A stretch of DNA of 30,833 nucleotides. It comes from Mailhella sp. (GTDB lineage Bacteria; Desulfobacterota; Desulfovibrionia; Desulfovibrionales; Desulfovibrionaceae). The notes under the pieces are model-generated. The model did not search any database and was not told the origin of the DNA. It was given only the letters and a program-made list of their open reading frames with translations. Location of the stretch: assembly GCA_017411945.1 (NCBI GenBank), contig JAFQPD010000102.1, positions 1 to 30,833 of the forward strand, written 5' to 3'. The position numbers and the translations under genes are program-made. Below are positions 14,519-21,906 of this stretch, piece after piece (position 1 is the first letter of the stretch; each line of letters begins with the position of its first letter).

Positions 14519-14938
14519 CTATTTCTTGCCGATAAAGTTCAGGAAGATGAGCGGAGTCTTGCCGGTATTGGCCAGAGCGTGGCTGTCGCCGGGACGGGCG
14601 ATGGTGATATCGCCGTCGCGCACGATGGTCTTCTTGCCTTCGGAGTCGGTGAAGGTGCCTTCGCCGGAAACGATGACATAAACGTCTTCGTTGTCCGTGT
14701 GCTTATGCATGCCGATGGAAGCACCGGGCTGAAGGGTCATCCAGCCGATCTCCTTGATGGCGAGGCCGTCGGTGTTGTCGTGGCGGGTGAAGCTGTACCT
14801 GCCGTAGAGCGTACCTTCTCCACCAGCGGTCTTTTCTCTATCCCAGGTCTTGAGGTCGTCCTTGGTATAGACCTGCTGGGCAAGGGCGGGGCTGGCGACG
14901 AGCAGGGCGGCAAGAGCGAAAAGAAAAACTTTTTTCAT
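14519..14938 (-). CDS. Periplasmic cupin-domain protein
   Basis: This 139-residue protein has a classic signal peptide (MKKVFLFALAALLVASPALA, predicted cleavage after A20) and a single small cupin barrel. The first cupin motif is PGASIGMHKHTDNEDVYVIVSG, with metal ligands H78, H80 and E84; H120 of the second motif (ARPGDSHALANTG) completes the site. Function and ligand are unknown; exported mono-cupins include metal-dependent enzymes and small-molecule sensors. It is inserted between leuD and leuB, which is odd because leucine synthesis is cytoplasmic. A REP-like palindrome separates it from leuD, so it may have arrived by insertion or have its own transcript. Confidence 0.88.
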   Translation of the reverse strand: MKKVFLFALAALLVASPALAQQVYTKDDLKTWDREKTAGGEGTLYGRYSFTRHDNTDGLAIKEIGWMTLQPGASIGMHKHTDNEDVYVIVSGEGTFTDSEGKKTIVRDGDITIARPGDSHALANTGKTPLIFLNFIGKK

Positions 14939-14958
14939 AGCTAAACTTACCTGATCAA

Positions 14959-15045
14959 TAAAAGTCTTTGGAAGAAGGGGATGGGGTTCGGGGAAGGGGG
15001 AGAAAGCCTTTCTACAGAAAGGTTTCTCCCCCTTCCCCGTAAAAC
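14959..15045 (+). repeat. REP/BIME-like palindromic repeat, copy A
   Basis: The repeat starts AAAAGTCTTTGGAAGA, continues with G-rich sequence and forms a long hairpin (GGGGAAGGGGGAGAAA... with its complement, 14990-15038). The same header and architecture recur at 21692-21775 (inverted) and 21794-21870. Located between leuD and the cupin gene. Confidence 0.8.
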
Positions 15046-15046
15046 A

Positions 15047-15547
15047 TCACTTCCCAATCTTGCTCTTCGAATAGTTCACGAGCCCGCCGCAGGCGATGAG
15101 GTTCTGCATGAAGGGCGGGAAGGGTTCGGCCTGGAAGGTCTGGCCCGTGGTCTCGTTGGTGATGACGCCGGTGTTGAAGTCCACGCTCACAGTATCTCCG
15201 GCCTTGATGTTCTTGGCCGCTTCCTCACATTCGAGGATGGGCAGGCCGATGTTCAGAGCGTTGCGGAAGAAGATGCGGGCGAAGGTGGAGGCGATGACGC
15301 AGGAGATGCCGAGATACTTGATGGACAGCGGCGCGTGTTCACGCGAGGAGCCGCAGCCGAAGTTCTTCAGGGCCACCATGATATCGCCGGGCTGGGCGTT
15401 CTTCACGAAATCGGGGTCTTCCGATTCCATGCAGTGCGAGGCCAGCTCCTTGGGGTCGGTCACGTTGAGGTACGCGCCGGGGAGGATGACGTCGGTATTG
15501 ATGTCATCGCCGAAAACGAAGGCTCTGCCGTGGGCGTTCTGCATCAT
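15047..15547 (-). CDS. leuD: 3-isopropylmalate dehydratase small subunit
   Basis: This is the small (swivel-domain) subunit of isopropylmalate isomerase, which pairs with LeuC to convert 2- to 3-isopropylmalate. The 166-residue length fits the short bacterial/archaeal form. The family signature is FGCGSSREHAPLSIKYLGIS, followed by ASTFARIFFRNALNIGLPIL. The ATG overlaps the leuC stop by 4 nt (ATGA), so the two subunits are translationally coupled. Downstream is REP-like copy A and then the cupin gene. Confidence 0.95.
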   Translation of the reverse strand: MMQNAHGRAFVFGDDINTDVILPGAYLNVTDPKELASHCMESEDPDFVKNAQPGDIMVALKNFGCGSSREHAPLSIKYLGISCVIASTFARIFFRNALNIGLPILECEEAAKNIKAGDTVSVDFNTGVITNETTGQTFQAEPFPPFMQNLIACGGLVNYSKSKIGK

Positions 15548-16815
15548 TCCACTCCTTCGATGCTTTCAGGGCTGACGATGCGGCCCGAGATGGCGGAAGC
15601 CGCGGCTACGGCCGGACTGCACAGGTAGACTTCCGATTCCACATGGCCCATGCGGCCCACAAAGTTGCGGTTCGTGGTGGAGAGGCACTTCTCGCCGGCG
15701 GCAAGGATGCCCATGTGGCCGCCGAGGCAGGCTCCGCAGGTGGGGGTGGACACGGCGCATCCGGCTTCCATGAAGGTGCGCAGATAGCCCAGCTCCATGC
15801 ACTGCATATAGATGGTGGGCGTGGCAGGGATGACGAGCACGCGCAGGGTGTCCGCCACCTTCTTTCCTTTAAGGATGCGCGCGGCCATGGCCATGTCTTC
15901 AAGGCGGCCGTTGGTGCAGGAGCCGATGAAGACCTGATCGAGCGGAACGTTGCCCACTTCGTCGATGCTGCGGGTGTTGGAGGGCAGGTGAGGGAAGGCC
16001 ACGGTGGGGCGTATGGCGGAAAGATCGATCTCTATGACCTGCTCGTATTCGGCGTCTTCGTCGGCCTCGTAGGAAGTCCAGGGCTTGGAGCAGTGCTCGG
16101 CGAGGTAGGCGCGGCACACGTCGTCCACCGGGAAGGTGGCGTTCTTGGCGCCGGCTTCGATGGCCATGTTGGTGATGGAGAAGCGGTCGTCCATGGAGAG
16201 GGCGGCCACGCCTTCGCCGGTGAATTCCATGGAGCGGTAGAGCGCGCCGTCCACGCCGATGCGGCCGATGATATGGAGCATCACGTCCTTGCCGCAGACC
16301 CATTTGCCCGGCTTGCCGCTAAGGACGAACTTGATGGCGGCAGGCACCTTGAACCAGTTCTCGCCGGTGGCCATGCCCATGGCGAGGTCGGTGCTGCCCA
16401 CGCCCGTGGAGAATGCGCCGATGGCGCCGTAGGTGCAGGTGTGGGAGTCGCCGCCGATGATGACTTCGCCGGGAGCGACGATGCCCTGCTCGGGCAGGAG
16501 GGCGTGCTCTATGCCCATTCGTCCCACGTCGAAGAAGTGGGTGAGCTGGTTCTCGCGGGCGAAGTCGCGGCACACCTTGCAGTTCATGGCGGCCTTGATA
16601 TCCTTATTAGGGGCGAAGTGGTCGAGCACGACCACAACCTTTTCCCTGTCGAAGACCTTTTCGGCCCCGGCCTTGCGGAATTCGGGGACGGCCAGAGCGA
16701 TGGTGATGTCGTTGCCCATCACGATATCGAGCTTCGCTTCGATGAGCTGCCCGGCGGCGACGCTTTCCAGTCCGGCGTGCGCGGCCAGTATCTTCTGAGT
16801 CACGGTCATGCCCAT
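15544..16815 (-). CDS. leuC: 3-isopropylmalate dehydratase large subunit
   Basis: LeuC is the aconitase-family large subunit carrying the [4Fe-4S] cluster. Cluster cysteines are in GSCTNGRLEDM and TPTCGACLGGH; other family blocks are GGDSHTCTYGAIGAFSTGVG and NRNFVGRMGH. The frame is open to an ATG at 16821, but that start almost abuts the AAGGA. ATG 16815 has GAAGGA at 7-nt spacing and is chosen, giving 423 residues; ATG 16809 is a further alternative. It heads the leuC-leuD-cupin-leuB run. A sigma70-like promoter (TGGACA, 17 nt, TATCGT on the minus strand) lies about 65 bp upstream. leuA is not in the window. Confidence 0.95.
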   Translation of the reverse strand: MGMTVTQKILAAHAGLESVAAGQLIEAKLDIVMGNDITIALAVPEFRKAGAEKVFDREKVVVVLDHFAPNKDIKAAMNCKVCRDFARENQLTHFFDVGRMGIEHALLPEQGIVAPGEVIIGGDSHTCTYGAIGAFSTGVGSTDLAMGMATGENWFKVPAAIKFVLSGKPGKWVCGKDVMLHIIGRIGVDGALYRSMEFTGEGVAALSMDDRFSITNMAIEAGAKNATFPVDDVCRAYLAEHCSKPWTSYEADEDAEYEQVIEIDLSAIRPTVAFPHLPSNTRSIDEVGNVPLDQVFIGSCTNGRLEDMAMAARILKGKKVADTLRVLVIPATPTIYMQCMELGYLRTFMEAGCAVSTPTCGACLGGHMGILAAGEKCLSTTNRNFVGRMGHVESEVYLCSPAVAAASAISGRIVSPESIEGVE

Positions 16816-16879
16816 GAGCATATCCTTCTATGGAATGTTTTCCCTGTTTTTTGCGCAGGATGGCCAAAAAATTTCTCCA

Positions 16880-16908
16880 ACGATAGAATAGGGGGCTCAC
16901 CTTGTCCA
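16880..16908 (-). promoter_or_regulatory. Predicted promoter of the leuC operon
   Basis: Minus strand: TGGACA (16908-16903), 17-nt spacer, TATCGT (16885-16880). This is one mismatch from the -35 consensus and two from the -10, with ideal spacing. It gives a leader of about 58 nt before the leuC ATG. Confidence 0.5.
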
Positions 16909-16985
16909 GTGCTTTTAGATAAAGGACGCCTTTCCGGAGCCGCTGCAGGAAAATGCAGAAAATTATTTTTCTCGCAAAAAAACGC

Positions 16986-17014
16986 TTGACGAATTCGGGA
17001 AATCTCTATAGACA
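16986..17014 (+). promoter_or_regulatory. Predicted promoter of tRNA-Val (and perhaps thrS)
   Basis: TTGACG (16986-16991), 17-nt spacer, TAGACA (17009-17014), preceded by an A/T-rich UP-like stretch (16955-16985). The tRNA-Thr/Tyr/Gly cluster has the same form (TTTACA, 17 nt, TAGATA), which strengthens both calls. Confidence 0.55.
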
Positions 17015-17030
17015 CATCTTCACACAACAA

Positions 17031-17106
17031 AGGCGCGTAGCTCAGGTGGCAGAGCACTTCCTTGACACGGAAGGGGTCAGCAGTTCAAGTCTGCTCGTGC
17101 CTACCA
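17031..17106 (+). tRNA. tRNA-Val (anticodon GAC)
   Basis: A 76-nt cloverleaf with encoded CCA. The acceptor AGGCGCG pairs with CGTGCCT (one G-U), D-arm GCTC/GAGC, anticodon stem CTTCC/GGAAG with loop TTGACAC (anticodon GAC), T-stem AGCAG/CTGCT with loop TTCAAGT. It is followed 14 nt later by an intrinsic terminator and then thrS. Confidence 0.95.
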
Positions 17107-17119
17107 CAAAACAGAATCA

Positions 17120-17154
17120 GAAAAGGGAGGCTGCGCCTCCCTTTTCTTTTTTTT
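17120..17154 (+). terminator. Strong terminator between tRNA-Val and thrS
   Basis: A perfect 12-bp stem GAAAAGGGAGGC / GCCTCCCTTTTC with a TGC loop is followed by eight T residues. Only 17 nt remain before the thrS ATG, so thrS transcription most likely has to read through it. Confidence 0.9.
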
Positions 17155-17171
17155 ATTCCTGGAGTTCTCTC

Positions 17172-19118
17172 ATGCAGATATCCGTAGAAGGAAAGTCGAT
17201 CGAGGCCGCCCTCGGCACCAGCTGTGCCGAAGTGCTGAAGCAGGCTCTTTCCGGCAAACGGTTCAAGGCCGCTCTTGCCTGCCGTGTGAAGACTGCTGAA
17301 ACTGAAACTCTTCTCGACCTTTCCGCCGAAATGCCCGCCGACGCTGTCGAGGCCGCTCCCGTCACCGCTGACGATGCCGAAGGCCTGCAGCTCCTGCGCC
17401 ATTCCACTTCTCATGTCATGGCCGCCGCCGTGCAGAAGCTCTTCCCTGGCGTGAAGGTGACCATCGGTCCCTCCATCGACAAGGGCTTCTACTACGACTT
17501 CGACGCTCCCCGCCCCTTCACTCCTGAAGACCTCGAAGCCATTGAGAAGGAAATGCGCGCCATAGTGGCCGCCAACGTTCCCTTCGAACGTTCCGTCATG
17601 AGCAAGGCCGACGCCATAGCTCTCTTCGAAGGAAAGGGCGAGAGCTACAAGGTCGAGATCATCGAAGAGCTCGACGCCGACACCGTGTCCCTGTACCGCT
17701 GCGGCGACTTCCTCGACCTCTGCCGCGGTCCGCACATCCCCGGAACTGGCGCCGTGAAGGCCTTCAAGCTCCTCTCCGTGGCCGGCGCCTACTGGCGCGG
17801 CGACGAGAAGCGTCCCATGCTCTCCCGCATCTACGGCACCGCCTTCGGCGACGAAAAGGCCCTCAAGGAACATCTGAACGCCCTCGAAGAAGCCAAGCGC
17901 CGCGACCATCGCCGCCTCGGCAAGGAACTGGGCCTGTTCTCCTTCCATGAAGACATCGCCCCCGGCATGTCCTTCTGGCTGCCCAAGGGCATGATGCTCC
18001 GCACCATCCTCGAAGACTTCCTCGTCCGCGAACATCTGAAGCGCGGCTACGAGCTCGTGCGCGGCCCGCAGATCCTGCGCCGCGAACTGTGGGAACGCTC
18101 CGGCCATTACGCCCACTACCGCGAGAACATGTACTTCACCGAGATTGAGGAAGACGTGCATGGCGTGAAGCCCATGAACTGCGTGGGCCACATGCTCATG
18201 TACAACGAGACCCTGCACAGCTACCGCGACCTGCCCGTGCGCCTCTTCGAACTCGGCGTGGTGCATCGTCATGAAAAGTCCGGCACTCTGCACGGCCTGC
18301 TGCGCGTCCGCCAGTTCACTCAGGACGACGCCCATATCCTCTGCGCTCCCGAACAGCTGGAAGAAGAGATCCTGAACGTCATGCACCTTTCCGCTGACCT
18401 CATGGACCTGTTCGGCTTCCAGTACCGCATCTTCATCTCCACCCGCCCCGAAGACAGCATCGGCTCCGACGAGGCGTGGGAGCTCGCTACCAACGCTCTC
18501 ATCAAGGCCGTCGAGAAGGAAGGCAAGCCCTACCAGATCAACGAAGGCGACGGCGCCTTCTACGGCCCCAAGATCGATATCAAGGTCACGGACGCCATCG
18601 GCCGCGAATGGCAGCTCTCCACCATCCAGGTGGACTTCACGCTGCCCGAACGCTTCGACCTGGTGTACGTGGGTCAGGACGGTGAACGCCATCGTCCCGT
18701 CATGGTGCATCGCGCCATCCTGGGCTCTCTGGAACGCTTCATCGGCGTTCTCACCGAGCACTTTGCCGGTGCCTTCCCTGCCTGGCTCGCCCCTGTGCAG
18801 GCCCGCATCGTCAACGTGACCGACGCCCAGCTGGATTACGTCAAGGAAATGAAGAGCCGCCTTGCCGCCGCCGGCATCCGTGTGGAAGCCGACACGCGCA
18901 ACGAAAAACTGGGCTTCAAAGTGCGCGAAGCTCAGCTGGCCAAGATTCCCTACGTCCTCGTTGTGGGCGATAAGGAAGTGGCCGATGGCGGCTTCAGCGT
19001 CCGTCTGCGTTCTGGCGAAAACATCGGCTTCCGCACTGTTGAAGAAGCCATCGCCATGATCCGCACGGACAGTGAGGAACCTTTCAAGCGTGGAGGTATG
19101 AGCTATAGCTTCGCCTAA
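17172..19118 (+). CDS. thrS: Threonyl-tRNA synthetase
   Basis: This 648-residue class II synthetase charges tRNA-Thr. Domain order is the TGS domain (1-65), the N2 editing domain with the H77-x3-H81 pair in RHSTSHVMAAA and CRGPHIPGTG, the catalytic core (about 250-540) with zinc ligands in MNCVGHM and HRHEKSGTLHG, motif 2 region RVRQFTQDDAH, motif 3 region VMVHRAILGSLERFIGVLTEH, and the C-terminal anticodon-binding domain ending GGMSYSFA. The frame is open upstream through the tRNA gene, but ATG 17172 with GGAG at 7-nt spacing is the natural start. infC follows after 1 nt. The upstream terminator suggests attenuation or read-through control. Confidence 0.97.
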   Translation: MQISVEGKSIEAALGTSCAEVLKQALSGKRFKAALACRVKTAETETLLDLSAEMPADAVEAAPVTADDAEGLQLLRHSTSHVMAAAVQKLFPGVKVTIGPSIDKGFYYDFDAPRPFTPEDLEAIEKEMRAIVAANVPFERSVMSKADAIALFEGKGESYKVEIIEELDADTVSLYRCGDFLDLCRGPHIPGTGAVKAFKLLSVAGAYWRGDEKRPMLSRIYGTAFGDEKALKEHLNALEEAKRRDHRRLGKELGLFSFHEDIAPGMSFWLPKGMMLRTILEDFLVREHLKRGYELVRGPQILRRELWERSGHYAHYRENMYFTEIEEDVHGVKPMNCVGHMLMYNETLHSYRDLPVRLFELGVVHRHEKSGTLHGLLRVRQFTQDDAHILCAPEQLEEEILNVMHLSADLMDLFGFQYRIFISTRPEDSIGSDEAWELATNALIKAVEKEGKPYQINEGDGAFYGPKIDIKVTDAIGREWQLSTIQVDFTLPERFDLVYVGQDGERHRPVMVHRAILGSLERFIGVLTEHFAGAFPAWLAPVQARIVNVTDAQLDYVKEMKSRLAAAGIRVEADTRNEKLGFKVREAQLAKIPYVLVVGDKEVADGGFSVRLRSGENIGFRTVEEAIAMIRTDSEEPFKRGGMSYSFA

Positions 19119-19119
19119 C

Positions 19120-19656
19120 ATGAGACCTCGCCGCGACGTGCCGCAGGACGGCGTGCGCCGCAACGAGCAGATTCGCGCCCGCGAAGTGCGGGTCATTGGC
19201 CCGGAAGGTGAACAGATCGGCATCCTGCCCTGTTCTGACGCTATCGCTATGGCCCATGAGCAGGGCTATGACCTGGTGGAAGTGGCTGCCAACGCCGAAC
19301 CCCCGGTCTGCCGCATCATGGACTTCGGCAAGTTCAAGTACGAACAGCAGCAGAAGAAGAAGGAAGCCAAGAAGAACCAGACTGTGGTGCAGATCAAGGA
19401 AATCAAGGTCCGTCCCAAGACTGACGACCATGACTACGAGACCAAGGTGCGCCACATCCGCCGCTTCCTCGAAGACGGCGACCGCTGCAAGGTCAGCGTG
19501 TTCTTCCGCGGCCGCGAGATCGTGCACAAGGATCGCGGTGAAGCCATCCTTGAGAAGATCATCGCGGATACCGCCGATGTGGGCAAGGTCGAACAGGCTC
19601 CCAGCGCTGAAGGCCGCACCCTGCAGATGATGCTCATTCCTCTGCCTAAGAAATAA
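19120..19656 (+). CDS. infC: Translation initiation factor IF-3
   Basis: IF-3 binds the 30S subunit and enforces start-codon selection. The 178-residue protein has the N-domain (RRNEQIRAREVRVIGPEGEQ, CRIMDFGKFKYEQQ), a lysine-rich linker helix (QQKKKEAKKNQ) and the C-domain (KEIKVRPKTDDHDYETKVRHIRRFL). ATG 19120 lies 1 nt after the thrS stop, but its SD is 23 nt away. An in-frame AUA at 19105 lies exactly 8 nt after GGAGG (19092-19096) and would add MASPN-like residues. Because IF-3 genes in several bacteria use non-AUG starts for autoregulation, AUA 19105 may be the real start. Confidence 0.95.
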   Translation: MRPRRDVPQDGVRRNEQIRAREVRVIGPEGEQIGILPCSDAIAMAHEQGYDLVEVAANAEPPVCRIMDFGKFKYEQQQKKKEAKKNQTVVQIKEIKVRPKTDDHDYETKVRHIRRFLEDGDRCKVSVFFRGREIVHKDRGEAILEKIIADTADVGKVEQAPSAEGRTLQMMLIPLPKK

Positions 19657-19670
19657 TAGCTCGACTATGC

Positions 19671-19714
19671 GCGCGGCCCGTCATGAAATTTGTCGGGCCG
19701 CGCCTTGATTTTTT
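19671..19714 (+). terminator. Terminator/attenuator hairpin between infC and rpmI
   Basis: A perfect 10-bp stem GCGCGGCCCG / CGGGCCGCGC with a 13-nt loop is followed by CTTGATTTTTT. It probably reduces transcription from thrS-infC into the ribosomal protein genes. Confidence 0.75.
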
Positions 19715-19716
19715 GC

Positions 19717-19745
19717 TTGCAGATTATGCATTTTTGGTGCATAGT
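19717..19745 (+). promoter_or_regulatory. Possible internal promoter for rpmI-rplT
   Basis: TTGCAG (19717-19722), 17-nt spacer, CATAGT (19740-19745) lies just after the infC hairpin. A small inverted repeat TATGCA/TGCATA (19725-19743) overlaps it. The boxes are imperfect, but the position after a terminator supports it. Confidence 0.4.
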
Positions 19746-19812
19746 CGGTGCCTTCTGATGCTTAAATCGTCCTTTCCGTTCAGGAAAGTTACGAATACCA
19801 AGGAGTTGGTTT

Positions 19813-20010
19813 ATGCCTAAGATCAAGACCAGACGTTCTGCCGCTAAGCGCTTCGAAGTGACCGGCAGCGGCAAGTTCAAGCGTCGTCGTCAGAATCTGC
19901 GCCACATCCTCACCAAGAAGGACGCCAAGCGTCGTTCTCGTCTTGGTAAGGGCGCTATCGTCGACAGCACGAACGAAAAAGCCGTCCGTCGTATGCTTCC
20001 CTACGCCTAA
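19813..20010 (+). CDS. rpmI: 50S ribosomal protein L35
   Basis: A 65-residue, very basic ribosomal protein of typical length. The start MPKIKTRRSAAKRFEVTGSGKFKRRR and the LTKKDAKRRSRLGKG block are characteristic. AAGGAG lies 8 nt before the ATG. It sits in the standard infC-rpmI-rplT order, 155 bp after infC, with a hairpin and a possible promoter in the gap. Confidence 0.97.
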   Translation: MPKIKTRRSAAKRFEVTGSGKFKRRRQNLRHILTKKDAKRRSRLGKGAIVDSTNEKAVRRMLPYA

Positions 20011-20119
20011 GTCTCGCATTTTTTTCGCAGACTGCGTAGATTTTCGAATTTCGCCGCTCTAAGCGGCTCAACTCCCGCTGGCTAGATCTCCGCCTCGCGG
20101 GACTGATCAGGAGTTATCC

Positions 20120-20473
20120 ATGCGTGTAAAGAGAGGTCTTGCTGCCCATCGTCGGCACAAGAAATACCTGGACATGGCCAAGGGCTTCCGCGGCGGCCGC
20201 AGCCGTCTGTACCGTACCGCCCGTGAAGCTGTTGAACGTTCTCTTCAGTATGCTTACGAGGGCCGCAAGCTCCGCAAGCGTGCTTTCCGCCGCCTGTGGA
20301 TCCAGCGCATCAACGCTGGTGCCCGCATCAACGGCCTGTCCTATTCCCGTCTGGTCAATGGCCTGAAGCTTGCCGGTGTCGTTATCAACCGCAAGATGCT
20401 CGCCGACCTCGCCGTGCGTGAAAAGGCCGACTTCGCCGCTATCGTCGAACTGGCCAAGTCCAAGCTGGCGTAA
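20120..20473 (+). CDS. rplT: 50S ribosomal protein L20
   Basis: A 117-residue basic protein that binds 23S rRNA early in large-subunit assembly. It starts MRVKRGLAAHRRHKKYLDMA and includes RGGRSRLYRTAREAVERSL and RLWIQRINAGARINGLSYS, all standard. AGGAG precedes the ATG. The 109-nt gap from rpmI contains GCCGCT/AGCGGC and CCCGC/GCGGG inverted repeats, so the leader is structured. L20 represses its own operon in other bacteria; whether these hairpins form an L20 site cannot be told from sequence alone. Confidence 0.97.
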   Translation: MRVKRGLAAHRRHKKYLDMAKGFRGGRSRLYRTAREAVERSLQYAYEGRKLRKRAFRRLWIQRINAGARINGLSYSRLVNGLKLAGVVINRKMLADLAVREKADFAAIVELAKSKLA

Positions 20474-20553
20474 TTGCCGTCTGCGAACGGAGGCAGCCGA
20501 AGGCCTTAGGGCCTGACGCGCCAAAGGACGATTTTTGGGGAGCTTTCCCCGTG

Positions 20554-20585
20554 AAGGGTGCAGGGCCAGTCCCCGCACCCTTTTT
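20554..20585 (+). terminator. Terminator/attenuator between rplT and pheS
   Basis: The stem GGGTGC-A-GGG / CCC-C-GCACCC is followed by TTTTT, 49 nt before the pheS ATG. I found no Phe-rich leader peptide in front of it, so classic E. coli pheST-type attenuation is not evident. Confidence 0.8.
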
Positions 20586-20634
20586 CATTTTCAGACAACA
20601 GGCACGCCCGAGCGCAGCCTGACAAGGTTCTGAC

Positions 20635-21675
20635 ATGGATCTTCTCGAACAACTCAATGCTCTGCCCGGCCAGCTCGAAGAGCGTCTTGCCCAGACCGCT
20701 ACCGAAGCCGATCTGGAAGCCGTCCGTGTGGACTTCCTCGGCCGCAAGGGCAAGCTCGCCGAGCTCATGGCTCAGATGCGCAACCTCACGCCCGAACAGC
20801 GCCCGGCCTTCGGTCAGGCCGCCAACGCCGTGAAGAACAGCCTCATCGAGCTTTTCGAAGCCCGCCTCGCTCAGCAGGAACAGGAACGCGAAGCCGCCTT
20901 CATCGCCGGTTTCGACCCCAGCCTGCCCGGCCGCACCCTTTGGAACGGCTCCCTGCATCCCATCACGCTGGCCATGGAAGAAGTCTGCTCCGTGTTCCGC
21001 AACATGGGCTACGAGATCGCCGGCGGCCCTGAAGTCGAAACCGACTTCAACTGCTTCGAAGCGCTGAATATGCCCCCCGAACACCCCGCCCGTGATATGC
21101 AGGACACCCTGTATATCACCGACCGCGTGCTTCTGCGCACCCACACCTCCAGTGTGCAGGTGCGCACCATGCTCAAGCGCAAGCCCCCGCTTGCCATCAT
21201 CGGCCCCGGCAAGGTGTACCGCCGCGACTCTGACGTGACCCATACCCCCATGTTCCACCAGATCGAAGGTCTGCTCGTGGATAAGCACGTCACCATGGCC
21301 GACCTGCGCGGTACCCTCACCGCCTTCGTGCGCGCCGTGTTCGGCGAGAAGACCCGTGTGCGCTTCCGCCCCAGCTTCTTTCCCTTCACCGAGCCCAGCG
21401 TCGAAGTGGATATGTCCTGCACCCAGTGCGGCGGTCAGGGCCACGTGAACGGCCAGCCCTGCCGCGTGTGCAAGGGCTCCGGCTGGCTTGAGATCCTCGG
21501 CTCCGGTATGGTCGACCCCGCCGTCTTCACCGCTGTCGGCTACGACCCCGACGAAGTCACCGGCTTCGCCTTCGGCCTCGGCGTCGAACGTATCGCCATG
21601 CTCAAATACGGCCTCACCGACCTGCGCATGAACTTCGAAAACGACGTGCGCTTCCTCCATCAGTTCCCTGTGTAA
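20635..21675 (+). CDS. pheS: Phenylalanyl-tRNA synthetase alpha subunit
   Basis: This 346-residue class II catalytic subunit forms the (alpha-beta)2 enzyme with PheT. It has an N-terminal coiled coil (1-90), motif 1 region (HPITLAMEEVCSVFRNMGYE, 108-127), motif 2 (GKVYRRDSDVTHTPMFHQIE, 192-211) and motif 3 (GFAFGLGVERIAML, 310-323). A four-cysteine insert, C262/C265 and C276/C279 in CTQCGGQG...CRVCKGSG, resembles the zinc-binding segment seen in many bacterial PheS proteins but with a longer spacer. AAGG precedes the ATG. pheT follows after 231 bp filled with two REP-like palindromes. Confidence 0.97.
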   Translation: MDLLEQLNALPGQLEERLAQTATEADLEAVRVDFLGRKGKLAELMAQMRNLTPEQRPAFGQAANAVKNSLIELFEARLAQQEQEREAAFIAGFDPSLPGRTLWNGSLHPITLAMEEVCSVFRNMGYEIAGGPEVETDFNCFEALNMPPEHPARDMQDTLYITDRVLLRTHTSSVQVRTMLKRKPPLAIIGPGKVYRRDSDVTHTPMFHQIEGLLVDKHVTMADLRGTLTAFVRAVFGEKTRVRFRPSFFPFTEPSVEVDMSCTQCGGQGHVNGQPCRVCKGSGWLEILGSGMVDPAVFTAVGYDPDEVTGFAFGLGVERIAMLKYGLTDLRMNFENDVRFLHQFPV

Positions 21676-21691
21676 GAGGATGGAAGAGTTT

Positions 21692-21775
21692 GGCGGGGGA
21701 GGGAGAACCCCCGTTCTGCAGAACGGTGCGTTCTCCCTCCCCCGCGCCCCCTCCCTCTCCTCCCAAGACTTTTAT
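21692..21775 (-). repeat. REP/BIME-like palindromic repeat, copy C (inverted)
   Basis: A perfect 16-bp stem (GCGGGGGAGGGAGAAC at 21693-21708 with its complement at 21730-21745) encloses a GTTCTGCAGAAC-type loop. Read on the minus strand it begins AAAAGTCTTGGGAGGA, the same header as copies A and B. It faces copy B across an 18-bp AT-rich spacer. Confidence 0.8.
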
Positions 21776-21793
21776 TATAAGGTATTTCTTAAT

Positions 21794-21870
21794 TAAAAGT
21801 CTTTGGAAGATGGGATGGGGTTTGGGGAAGGGAAGGAAGCTTTTCTTCAGAAAAGTTCCTTCCCTTCCCC
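21794..21870 (+). repeat. REP/BIME-like palindromic repeat, copy B
   Basis: Header TAAAAGTCTTTGGAAGA followed by a G-rich segment and a long hairpin (GGGGAAGGGAAGGAA with its complement) around a TTCTTCAGAA loop. It is nearly the same as copy A (14959-15045) at the header and has the same layout. Together with inverted copy C it forms a head-to-head pair between pheS and pheT. Confidence 0.8.
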
Positions 21871-21906
21871 AAGAAACGATCCCCCTCTCTCCTTAGGAGA
21901 AAGAAT

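Noticed and set aside
13343..16989. Long plus-strand frames (533 and 448 codons) opposite leuB, leuD/leuC
   Set aside because: They are exactly antisense to well-recognised leucine genes and have Gly/His/Ala/Val-rich, domain-free translations.
16953..17171. N-terminal extension of thrS through the tRNA-Val gene
   Set aside because: The extension translates a tRNA and a terminator; ATG 17172 has a Shine-Dalgarno and begins the TGS domain.
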